Source: Oikopleura dioica (Eukaryota > Chordata > Appendicularia > Copelata > Oikopleuridae). From it: a DNA stretch of 64,000 nt. Where the stretch lies: the NCBI GenBank assembly GCA_907165135.1, contig OU015569.1:1612001-1676000 (forward strand), in the 5' to 3' direction. Positions 43,499 to 53,472 of this stretch are shown here, piece by piece. The notes beneath the pieces were generated by a model. It saw only the letters and a program-made list of their open reading frames with translations, ran no database searches and had not been told where the DNA came from. Numbering within the stretch: position 1 is the first letter of the stretch; the number at the start of each line of letters is the position of its first letter. Both the position numbers and the translations under genes were made by a program.

Positions 43499-44459
43499 TT
43501 GGTCCCAAAAACAGTACCTGCTTATTATTATTTCTGTAAGAGCAAAAGTAAGTTGAATATATAACTATTTATATCACTGTGCAATAATAAATTGAATCTT
43601 GCCATTCAAAAACAGTCAATTTAAAGTTCCTTCTCAAAAGTTTTTATTGACTTTATAAAGTGTCACTTACACGTGAAAAGAAGAAACATTCCTACATTAT
43701 GAAATTTGCATATGAATGTTCTCAAATAAAACAAAGGCTGGAAAAACTCGCGGAAATTGGGAAATTACGAGATCATTAGGCAGAGAGGTCATTAGGTGTT
43801 TCTTTATAACTTTTACTGCTATCCCTCAGAGAAGATCTTTCGCAATAAGTAATTGCCAATAACCATCTCACGACGTAATCAAATCGAAAAACTATTAACC
43901 CAGCGTTTGACATAGAAGACTGACGGTTTTTCTGAAGAAGGCAAACAACTGAAACTGAACTAGAGTTTGCATATCGCCAATTTTTAATGAGAGATCAGGG
44001 GTTCGTCGTTACTATTAGCAAAAAGACTTTTTCGTTGTACTGCAGCATTCCTAGGGTAAGGGTTAGGGTTAGGAAAAACATAGTGTACTCAATTTTCACA
44101 AAACTTTTACTGTAGATGTAATTTTTTCCGCTGATTCCAAAAATGCCGAAATCATAATGAAACTCTAAGTTTCTGGTTATTTATAGCTGATAAGGTCGCT
44201 TGGTGGTAAGCTCTAGTACTTGGTTGGGTTAGAAAGTAATCTTTGACTGGAGTCGACTAATTCTTAGTAAACCGGTAGCTTACCTCTTCCGGGAACTTGG
44301 GTCAGAAAAAGAAACACTTGATTAATCACTATCATTAATTTTATGCTTTAAAGTCGAGCTGTTAAAACCACGATATGTGCTTTTCTCTGACCATAACAAT
44401 TAAAAATATCAGGTCTAACTTCAAGTGAACCCCTTTTGAGAGAAAATAGAAGAGAAAAG

Positions 44460-46674
44460 ATGAAAACATACGTCAAAGTTTTATTGATACTTCTGGCTAT
44501 TTTTCTTGTTGTCTTTGAAAATTTCGGTTTTCAACGAGTTAAAAGAGAGACAGTCTCGAGAATAAAATGGATTTCTGCGACGTTATCGCCGAAATTGTAT
44601 AATCAAACGCCAGCTAGGGCTCGAAATATATTTATTTTAGGTAGTGGGGGTTTATCGGTCGGGCCCTCTCTATTAGGGTTAGGGTTAGGGTTAGGGTTTA
44701 CCTAGCCCTAACCCTAACCCCAAGGTTTGCCAAGGGGGCTTTACCCTCCTGGACGCCCCCCCCTAACCCGACCGATAAATCCACTGCATTTTAAGATGTT
44801 AGCTGTTTATTTTTTTTTTCGCAGCCTGAATTTAAGCCGAATATTACTACAAAGTTTCGTGCAATCAAATCGCGAGCGAACGCAATTCCACTGAGCTTGA
44901 TAATCTCGAGCAAATAGTCCGGGAAACGTCAGATGATGAGAAAGACTGGATTCGACAGGTCATGCCGGACAGCGTGTTGACGGGAAAACGGGTTAAACAA
45001 AGTTATGCTTAGAAAGCGACGTTTAAATTGGTAGTAACTTTGACGGGTTGTAAATAACCGTTTGAAGAGAAAACTGAACGTGAGTGCAGCGCGTTTATTG
45101 ACGAACGGGGATACATCACTTCGCCACTGTCCGCGGAAGAAGAAAACTACCCGATTGCGTATTCGATTGTGGCCTACGAAAAGGCCGGAGAAGTCGAGGT
45201 TAGTTCTTCACGCATTTTTTCCATTTCTGCTGAATTTTTAAAATTTTCTTTCAGCGCCTTTTGCGCTCCATCTATCGCCCGCAGAATGTCTACTGCATCC
45301 ACGCGGATAAAAAATCAGAAAAGTCATTTTACGAAGCTTTGGAAGGCCTGGCCAGCTGTTTTCCGAATGTGATTTTAGCGTCGAAAAGAGAAACCGTCGT
45401 TTACGCGCATTATTCTAGGATAGGTTGCAATCGTTTATTGTATGAAGAGACGATTACACTTTCAGTCAGAGTTGCAAATTTGTTGAGCTGAGTGAGCTGA
45501 GCTGAGCGACAGTGATTTTCGAAAATGATCTGATCTGCTCAGCTCAGCTCAGACAATTATCACTCAGCTCAGCTCAGCTTAGCTCAATTATTTTCGAACA
45601 TGATCAGTTCTGCTCAGCTCAACTCAGCTCAGCTCATTGATTTTAACATAATTTTACTACTAAAAAAAGAGTAAAAAACAGCTCAGCTCAGCTCTTATTA
45701 GGGTCTGCTAAGCTCAGCTCAGCTCAATGAGCTCCGAAATAGGCCAGCTCAGCTCAGCTCAGCTCAGTGAGCTCCGAAATAGGCCAGCTCAGCTCAGCTC
45801 AGCTCAGCGAAAATAAAGCAAAATTTGCAACTCTGCTTGCAGTAAAATTTAGGATTTACAACCTTTCAAGACTGCAGGCAGATTTCAACTGCATGGAAGA
45901 TTTACTAAACTTCCCTGTCAACTGGAAATACCACATTAATTTATGCGGCACGGACTTTCCTCTGAAGACAAACGCAGAGATCGTCCGCTATTTGCAGTTC
46001 ATCGAGCCATCTAATGAAATTGAAAGCTGGCCGATGAGCAAGATGAAGAAAGACCGAATTGCATTCGCGCACAATCTGGTCGACGGGAGAAAACTCTATA
46101 TTTCAAAGAAAAAAGGAGACGCGAAATCGCCACCTCCGCGTAAGCCAAAAAATAGAGTTGAATATAAAAAAAGATACAATTTTCAAGATGAAGTTCCAGA
46201 GTTCGCAGGCTCCGCGTACAACATTCTATCACGTGCCTTCGTTGATTACGTCATGACTGACGAGAAAATACAGGATTTGAAAGAATGGTCGAAAGATGTG
46301 TTTTCCCCCGACGAGTTCTTCTGGGCTGCTTTAGGTCGCTTCCCACTGGCTCCCGGCAGCATTCCACCAACCGGAATTTTCAACAAGAATGAGTTTCAAT
46401 CCTTGGCGCGGCTGACAAAATGGCAAACGCACGTAAAAAATGGCCAGTATCCGAGATGCCATGGAGAGTACAGACACGATGTTTGCGTCTACGGAGCTGG
46501 AGACTTGTCTTGGGTAAGCAACAGCCGCAAAATGGAAATTGAAATTGCTTTTAGTTGCTGGAGCAGAAGCATCTCTTCGCGAATAAATTCAGCGCGTGGA
46601 CGGATGAATTAGCTCTTCAGTGCTTGGAAAAGATTCTTCGTGAAAGGGAAATCAAAAACAGCCAAGATGTTTGA
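44460..46674 (+). CDS. GT14 beta-1,6-GlcNAc transferase (GCNT-like), copy 2
   Basis: Tandem paralogue of copy 1. ATG at 44460 gives a type II anchor (VLLILLAIFLVVFENFGF); the exon ends at 44641. Then 44854-44992 (NQIASERNSTELDNLEQI), about 45070-45198 (FIDERGYITSPLS, NYPIAYSIVAYEKAGEVE), 45255-45420 (RSIYRPQNVYCIHADKKSE), one large exon about 45876-46513 (NLCGTDFPLKTNAEIVRYLQ, FAGSAYNILSRAFVDY, SPDEFFWAALGRFPLAPG, YPRCHGEYRHDVCVYGAGDL) and 46555-46674 (EQKHLFANKFSAWTDELA). Copy 1 has two introns where copy 2 has one fused exon; copy 2 carries an inserted lysine-rich loop (ISKKKGDAKSPPPRKPKN). Intron 1 holds a telomere-repeat element and intron 4 a pentamer MITE. The function is as for copy 1 by family. 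Confidence 0.88.
44642..44789. mobile_element. short inverted-repeat element with TTAGGG array, at a splice donor
   Basis: GTAGTGGGGGTTTATCGGTCGGG at its left end (44642) matches inverted CCCGACCGATAAATCCACTGC at the right (to 44789). Flanks TATTTTAG and ATTTTAAG suggest a degraded 8-bp target duplication. The centre has four TTAGGG units and an inverted CCCTAA pair (44673-44722). The element's first two bases (GT) coincide with the 5' splice site of GCNT copy 2 intron 1. Confidence 0.65.
45467..45835 (-). mobile_element. TGAGC-pentamer MITE, copy 6 (inverted orientation)
   Basis: Ends CAGAGTTGCAAATTTGTTGA and AAATTTGCAACTCTG. Flanks CTTTCAGT (45459-45466) and CTTGCAGT (45836-45843) match at 7 of 8. 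Its interior is the reverse complement of copies 2-5. It lies in an intron of GCNT copy 2, next to the 3' splice region. Confidence 0.9.
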
Positions 46675-47364
46675 CCATCCGATATCCTTAGCCCACGATA
46701 GTCGGTAAAACTTTGCTAGGTGGACCCTAGACTGCCCATTTCAAAAGCCTATCCTAAGTTTTATCGACAGTCTAACGGACGAGCTCTAGAATTTGATACT
46801 GTACCTTTCTTTCTAGGTTTATTATAGTTCAATTAAATAAATAACTCGAAATTAAAAGAGGAAACCCAACGTGAGAGAATTTTCAAATTGCTTCCGATGG
46901 CGAAATTAGGAGTGTCAAAAGCGACTACTGTATTTTGAAAAGGCGACTTTAAAAGGAAGTTGTTTCTGAGAAGTACCGGGGCAAGAGGATAGTTTGTGTT
47001 GTTTCTAAACGGGGCCAAGTGCAGCGGCCCAAAACGTGGCCTAATCTCGGAGAGTGATTCTTGAATCTCGACTGATAAGTAGAAAACGGGGCTTCTTGCA
47101 ATCTTGCGCGGCGCGGATTTGTGCAAGTACTCTAGCTCTGACAGATCGGACAAACACAAAGAAATTCGCCACTGATAGCCAAGGACAGAGCCCGACGCGC
47201 AGAAACAACAAAGTCCAGATGCTATCCCTTCACTTTTTTTTATATTTGAAAAGCGGCTGACACGATAGAACCTTATCGACTAAAGAATCCCAGCTCAGTC
47301 GGAAACAATCAAACAAACATCACCAAGATAAAATTAAATACGAATGTTAAACTAACCTTTTTTG
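46675..47364. other. intergenic, no supported gene
   Basis: Contains AATAAA at 46837 for GCNT copy 2 and modest open frames without domains or splice signals. Nothing else supported. Confidence 0.5.
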
Positions 47365-47369
47365 CCTGT

Positions 47370-47622
47370 GAAGAAACCCTGAGTAAGGATCTGGAAGATC
47401 TCTTTTAAATGAAGCGAAAATTTTCTTTCGAATTCTGGCGAAGCCGCTATGCGGCTTCGTTTAAGAAAAAGCCGCTACGCGGCTTTTCGTTGGGAGACAC
47501 TGACGCCGGCCCCCTGGGGGGCGGGGCGGCCCAGAGCGGCCGTGGGCGGCTGGCGTCAGTGTCCCCGTTTTCGTTAGAGATCTTTTAGACCCTGACTCAG
47601 GTTTTCTACACAGGATATCGAA
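47370..47622. mobile_element. palindromic MITE, CTGGGCTCGG family, with a nested hairpin insert
   Basis: Outer words GCCTGTGAAGAAACCCTGAG and ACCCTGACTCAGGTTTTCTA keep the family termini; the arms have GAAGCCGCTATGCGGCTTCG and AAGCCGCTACGCGGCTTTTC. The right arm is interrupted by a 76-bp G+C-rich hairpin (47492-47567). Confidence 0.75.
47492..47567. mobile_element. 76-bp G+C-rich hairpin element with 8-bp target duplication
   Basis: Ends GGGAGACACTGACGCC and GGCGTCAGTGTCCCCG are inverted repeats. TTTTCGTT flanks both sides exactly (47484-47491, 47568-47575). The loop is nearly all G and C (GGCCCCCTGGGGGGCGGGGC). It is nested in a MITE arm, so it inserted later. Confidence 0.78.
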
Positions 47623-47739
47623 CTCTGAGTTGGGATATCCATCTTCGACCCTCTAGTGTTAAACTAGGCGAAAAAAGTCTACACAACGACCGCAAAAAGA
47701 ACTGAAAACGACAAAATAAGAGTGCAAAATTGATTTTAT

Positions 47740-48660
47740 TCAGAATGATAAGTATGGTCACATATTCCCATAACAGGGATATGAAATCTCTAACTTTATT
47801 GTAAGAGCACTTTTTCTTCGACTTGGTTTTTCGGTCGACCATGATCTTTGTGTACAGTCCACTTTGACTGTCGATTTCAGAAGCTCTTGGGTGGACTCCA
47901 CTGTGAACTTTAAAATAATTTCTGTTAAAAATTAAAATTCTCTTCATAAAAGAATTTACCTGTAAATTTTCGTCTTCGGACTGTCAAGATCCCAGTAAGA
48001 TCGGGAACTGACTGAAATGGAATTTTAGCCCTGACAACAACATCAGCTCTAGAGACTTTTTTTCTCGAATCTCAAAAATAGCTCTCCCAGAGAAAATAAG
48101 TCGAAAATATCGACATTTTTGTTGATTCTGTGAGTTCCGACGGTTGAAATTCTTTCATTTTTGGTCAGCTTATGGAGAAGATGGTGACGCTTTCAGAAAT
48201 CGACTTTTTGAAAAATTTCATCGGTGAAATTTTTCAAAAATTCAATTTTCAACCTGAAAATGCTTTTTATTCGAAACTTCACTTTTGAATTTTTCTAAAA
48301 CATGGATATTTAAAATCTCCACCATCTATTTTATAAGTGACCGAAAAATGGAAGATTTTTGACCGTCTGAACTCGTAAAATTCACTCGTCATCTTTCTTG
48401 GAATGAAGATTCTTTCAAGTTAAAATTATGAAAGAAGGTTGTCAGAAGATCTTACCTGTAGTGACAGTAAGACGCATTTTCGCATTCTTTATGGCGGGAT
48501 TCTTGGCATTTTCCTTCGCGTCGTTGTAGAATTGTCGGTGAGCAAGATAGTGTTTCAAAAATAAAATTATGTTCAGATGCAAAGATATGATGATAGGAAA
48601 GAAATGGCACGAAAGAGACAGGATTGTGATAATACAAAGTTTTTTCCTAAGAAACTGCAC
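47740..48660 (-). CDS. possible small secreted or membrane protein, unknown
   Basis: On the minus strand an exon at about 48660-48456 begins MQFLRKKLCIITILSLSCHF (hydrophobic, signal-like) and ends with a GTAAGATC donor. Further candidate exons are 48010-47961 (SYWDLDSPKTKIY) and about 47920-47800 (VHSGVHPRASEIDSQSGLYT, basic KTKSKKKCS). The phases can be joined in more than one way and the stop is not fixed, with an AATAAA (as TTTATT on plus) at 47736. Repeated low-complexity words in 48050-48420 lie between exons. Weak support. Confidence 0.3.
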
Positions 48661-49387
48661 AGAGATAAGGTATAAAAAACAAATTTATAGGATTTAAAGA
48701 ATGAAAGGGACAGCCTGAAGATGGGGCAAATTGCGAATGATCATGGGGAAGGTAGCGAGTGTCAGTATGATGATTTCAAGCATGATACAAGCAAGTACGT
48801 GGTAGAAGAGTGTGAAGTAATCGGATACACGACCAGGGAAGAAGTTCATCTTTTCGTCGACGTTTTTCCCAAAAAGAAAATTTTGAATTTCTCTATTTAT
48901 TGTTTTTCCGAGTGTTTTTCTTTCAAATGGCAACTGAACGATTGGTTGATGAAAATTCGTATGGCCACGTAGCTTTCATTTTTACACAAATCGAACCTAT
49001 ATTCATCCTGATAAGAATTAATAGGCTTTCGGAATGTAAGTCTTTTTTTTTCTTCGGTCGGATTCATTTCAAGTAATAAATTCCCGTTTCTCGGAAAAAA
49101 AGGAGCGCTTAGGGCCTAAACTGGACCCGATTGAAGCAAGGGTGCCAATTTACACGTAAAACAGAGTCATAGTTATTTTCCCATTTTCGCGCGAATGGAA
49201 TATTATGGCATTTCGGCAATTATGTTATTCAGTGATTTGCTTTTGATTCGAATTCCCACGAATTTCAAAACGTTAGCCAAGCAGAAATCAATTAATTCCA
49301 GCGCCGGCGTTGCTCTTTCTTCTTTCACTTTTACTTAGAAAAAAGAGTCAGAATAAAGAGTAAAGTCTTTATTAAAAAGAAAGAGGA

Positions 49388-50509
49388 TGACGGAGAAGAT
49401 CTGCTTTGACAGGAACTCTGTTAGCTCGGTCCACGACTTTCAAGTCAAAGGAACCTTCAGGATCTTTACGGAGACTTTTCTCAGGTAATCAAGGAACTAT
49501 ACAAAAGTTTGAGAAGAAAATTAAGCGATTTGTTGATCGACAACGAGTGCCAATGCGAAGGCGAGCCAGTGAATCCGGTTCTTCCACTTGAGCTGGTCTT
49601 TGTCATCGACGGATCTGACTCGTTCAACCAAGGAGTTAGAAACCAGCGGGGACTGATTGAAAAGGAGGCGTCTTTCAAGTACACTTGCGAGTGGGTGGCG
49701 AACTTCGTCAAGTCAATCAATCCATCACATTACCCGGCGGTGGTTGTCTCTGTTTTCCAGTTCTCTGGGCAGAAGTCGCACGAGGCCCGCTACAAACCTG
49801 GATCGGGCGGCCTTGCTTCCACCTCGATCGATGGCGTCAAGGACTGGCACTACAAGACGATCCTCAAGCCAACTCTTCTCCGCCCGAACATGTCTACGGT
49901 CAATCTTGTCGACACAATCAAGAAGCAAGAGCAGCTCGACTCCAACTGTCAACTTTTCCTCTGTCTCCAAGATTTGGGTATGAGCAACTTTCTTGCGCAA
50001 ATGGACCAGGTTAGCTCTGAGATACAGTTTATAATTAATTAAACCTCAAATTTTTAGGCAGTGCCGAGAGAACTAGGCGCAACAGCAGTCGAACGGGCAA
50101 TGATAATCCTGACAAACGGAAACAATTGGGACCTCAATACATTGAAGCGATGGGACGAGCCCACTGTCGTCACAGGTTAGAAATTACACGCACGCGGAAA
50201 AACAATCAGAACCGTTAAGATAAGGCACGTGTGGCCGCACTGCTCAGCAAATCGTACAACAACGTCGTCCCAATCTGCGTCCAAGACGAGCCGCTCGACC
50301 CAGAAGCCAAACAATTCGTCAGCTCCAAGGCCCGTTTGCCAAAAAATAGACGTGTCTCTTTCCAAATTTTGAGAATTTGAACGTTTTGCAAACGCGAAAT
50401 CAAGCTTTCCAAGCCGCGCAACACAGGCATCGTCGTCGAAAACAACAAATTTTTCGAGCAATTGGCCGCCGCCAAGACTGCTCTCCTGCAACGACTAAAG
50501 CTCAACTGA
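49388..50509 (+). CDS. von Willebrand factor A-domain protein
   Basis: VWA domains bind ligands through a metal site. ATG 49388 starts MTEKICFDRNSVSSVHDF. A very short intron of about 32 nt (GTAATC to GAGAAG) would join exon 1 to 49513. The VWA core follows: PLELVFVIDGSDSFNQGV contains the MIDAS DxSxS as DGSDS. Then come YPAVVVSVFQFSGQ and later exons from 50059 (AMIILTNGNNWDLNTL; DLGM earlier), 50220-50330 (NNVVPICVQDEPLDPEAKQF) and 50393-50509 (NTGIVVENNKFFEQLAAA). The IILTNG beta-strand and final helix fit the Rossmann-like fold. There is no evident signal peptide, so it may be intracellular or its first exon is missing. A CECxG-like NECQCEGEP precedes the domain. The last donor/acceptor pair (50331-50392) is provisional. 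Confidence 0.7.
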
Positions 50510-50566
50510 AGATTGCTCTTTTCAAAATAGAAATCGAAATAGAAGAAAATCGTGTTTTTTTTTTGG

Positions 50567-51780
50567 TCACAAAGATTTGTAGCGGCTATCAATGCCTAGC
50601 AGTTGTCGATAGGTTGTGTTTTCCGTTTGGACTTTTTCCGAGTGACGGATTAGTTCCGCGATTTCTGACTGTAGAATTTGTCGTGCCTCGGTCTGAATAA
50701 TTTAAGGGTAGGGCAAGGTAAGCAAGTTTTTTTACCTGTTTTTGCATTTTCTCGGAAATATATCCTTTGATAGTGCCTAGCTCGTCCTGAAGATGTCTTA
50801 TCTGTTTTTTCAGTGCCTCTTCTTTATCTGGACTTGTTTCTACTTTTTCTTCTGGTTCTTCTTTCTTAGGGTCTTCGCCAGGGAGATTGGCGAATTTCAA
50901 GTTCGTAAATTCGGAAAGATAGTCTGTGTCTATTGAAAAGGTTATGAAAAAGACCTCGCTTCATTTGTCTGTTTTTAGCTTAGATTTCCTGAACCTCTTC
51001 CTATCATACAGTCTCTTACGCTCGTAGAAGTCATTAATGAAAAATATTGACTTGTGCAAATATGTTTTTTCAATAAGCTTATTAGCGAGACTGTCAAATT
51101 TATTCAGACAAAATTTTTGAGAACAAAGCGCGAGACACCCACGCTCCGTCATCTGTTTGCCGACTTACTCTACTTAGCTTGTTACTTTTTTTTGGAGGCA
51201 CTGTAGATTGTACAGGAAGAGGCCAGGATTAGAACGCTACAATGGAGGCTTACCTTCTTCATTTTTCTCAGCGCTTTTGTAGGGATACGGCAGCTGAAGG
51301 AATGAAAGTGTTAATAAGAAGAAGTTGGTAATTTTTTGCTTGAATTTATATAAAGAGTTACCTGGGCAAGCCTCTCTGGTTGCTTAGGAGGAAGTTGTGG
51401 GGATGTGGCTGGCTCAGTGTGCGATAAAAGCGACTGTCCGCAAGCCGGCGTGGGTGGCGACGAAATCCCTAAATTGAGGTTTTGAATTTTGCCCGTTATC
51501 AGCTTTCCGCTTCTTTCCTCATTACTACCTGTGTCTATCGCTTTCTCGGCAGTAGTGAACGTCGCCTTGTCAATTACTTCTGGCTCCGTGCAGGTGAAAC
51601 GCACCGTTTTCTGCTTGCTGTCTATTGCTACTGTTTCCTTGTCGAAGTCATTGAACCAGCTTTGGTTGAACTCCGTCAGCTCTTCTTTTTCCTTCAAAAA
51701 TTTCAACATCGGACTTTTTCGCTCACGCAGCGGCGAAATACTCTCGATGCGTCTCGCCGAGCTCTAGAATCACATTCCTC
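50567..51780 (-). CDS. coiled-coil protein, unknown
   Basis: Minus-strand exons: about 51766-51361 (IESISPLRERKSPMLKFL, KEKEELTEFNQSWFNDFD, then a Pro/Ser/Thr-rich stretch), a short exon near 51300-51253 (LPYPYKSAEKNEEG), 50945-50738 (NLPGEDPKKEEPEEKVETSP, EEALKKQIRHLQDELGTIKG) and 50700-50567 (ILQSEIAELIRHSEKVQTEN, TTYRQLLGID), TGA. The last two exons give a continuous heptad pattern, so an oligomeric coiled coil is likely. The end TTYRQLLGID resembles the TYRKLLEGEE rod end of intermediate filaments, but the preceding residues do not fit and I do not claim homology. The first exon and the part near 51150-50960 are unclear. Confidence 0.5.
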
Positions 51781-51984
51781 CTCTTTTTTTTGCATAATTT
51801 ATTTCCTACCTCAGATGGCTGCCAAAGTCGCTGCGAGGACTGATCCTTTGAGAAATCTTTTTATTAATTTTAAGCACTGGAATTAGTCTAAATCGTTTTG
51901 ACTCCGCTTAAATCGGGATATCCAATCATATCTCGGTCAAAAAATATATATGAACCCCATTTACAGTAACTCTAGAAATAAACG

Positions 51985-52177
51985 TCAGTGCATAAACCTT
52001 CCTAATCGCCATTGAAGATCTTCGATATCCGAGTTGAGCTTCGCGAGTCTGTTATTCCAAGCGTCTAAAAAGCAGGATCATCTTGCGGCTTCACCCTGGC
52101 TGACCCGGGGTCGCCGCTTGCTTACCGTATCGCGTGCGCACTTCGTTTAACGCCACATACATCGTCAAATAAGACAT
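51985..52177 (-). CDS. 43-residue two-exon protein
   Basis: Minus strand: exon 52177-52126 opens ATG (MSYLTMYVALNEVRTRYDAW) and ends with donor GTAAGC; the 61-nt intron ends TTTTTAG; exon 52064-51985 finishes NNRLAKLNSDIEDLQWRLGR and a TGA. The two exons sum to 132 nt, exactly 44 codons, and the phase agrees. The product is amphipathic and helical, without cysteines or signal peptide. It could be complete, or its ATG exon could be internal. Family unknown. Confidence 0.5.
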
Positions 52178-53472
52178 CTTCACGAAAAAGAGAAAAAACG
52201 AAAATGAAAAAAAAAATCTTGGCGAAATTCTCTGCCGCGTGAATTCGCCGATTTCTGGCAGCGAGCAATACGGCGATGAATATTTCACCAAATGCTGAAT
52301 TTTTTAGCGATCTCGCTGGAAATCAATTCACACGCTGGAAACAGCGTAGATTAAATTGATCCTGCTTTATATTTTCTGGGGCTTATATCGATGGCTGGAG
52401 TTATTGAATTGTTTATCTCAAGTTGGAGACATAGAGGAGAATTGAAATAATCTATATAATATTGAGCATATTAAAATCTTTCCAAAATAGGGGAGAATTA
52501 AAGTGAAAAGTATAATTCTGATTGTAAGATTTTATTAAATCTTTTCGGCGAATCAAAATGGTAGAAAAGAGACTCCGACTAATCAGAACGCTACTAGTAG
52601 ATTACTCTTTTTTTGCAAATTTTAACTGCAAGGAATTCTCAATTGAACGTCGTTATCAGCATTCGAGAGGCTAAAAAAGTGTTTCTTTCTTAGAGAGTAA
52701 GAGAGCACTTGAAGGTACTTTTGATTTCTCTTAGAGATTTCTGGAACGCGGGCGCGTAAGCTGTTGCTCCGGAAGAGTGGCCCTGTCGAGATCCGACAAA
52801 TTGTGAAAACTATTCTCGTTTTAGAAGCGTGCCCTGTAAGTGCTTATCGGAAAACCTCGGCGGCGTTGATGTAACGTTTCAATTAACGCATAATCGGACG
52901 CAGACCTGTCCCTCTTCTGTCCGCGCCTGTCCGAAGCTGGAGAACTCATCACTCTTTTCTAGCTCCACAAACTCACAATTAAAATGAATAAGAACACTGG
53001 GCGATTTCTCCATGTGTGGCATCACATTTATTATTTGAAAGAGAAAACAGCTGAATATCCAAAACGACGCAGATCAGAACAGAATAAGACACAAATTATT
53101 GACCGGGAGTGGTATCCCCATACCATCATTTTCTCCACGGGATTCTGACTGTAGCTCTGACTGCTTGTCGTTGAAGGTGGTCATCGCGAACATTTGTTCA
53201 ATGTTTGAATGTGAAGAAAATATGTTCTAACGGGTATACAGTCGATGAAACAGAAGAAAACTGAGCTGTATACATTCAGAACATATGGGCAAAAGGTGGC
53301 TCAAAAGAGTGTGCAAATTAAAGTTAGTCAGAAACAGGAAAGTGAGAAGAAAATAAGACAACAAGTTTTCGTGTTGCGAGGGGTCAAGAATAGAAAAAAT
53401 AAGTGGAAAAGATTAAAAGTTAAGAGCGGAGATTCTCGAAAAAGAAGATCTCACTTTTTAAGTTTAGAAGAA
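52178..53472. other. intergenic between the small protein and the collagen 3' end
   Basis: No gene supported. The plus-strand frame 53245-53610 is the shadow of the collagen C-terminal exon and its 3' region. Confidence 0.55.

Noticed and set aside
48694-48972. Opposing frames at 48694-48972, minus with a membrane-like segment, plus with three cysteines
   Set aside because: Neither has splice sites, a credible start context or a family match; I could not choose between them.
50589-50700. Plus-strand frame over the coiled-coil gene 3' exon
   Set aside because: The minus strand has a better reading with splice sites and heptads.
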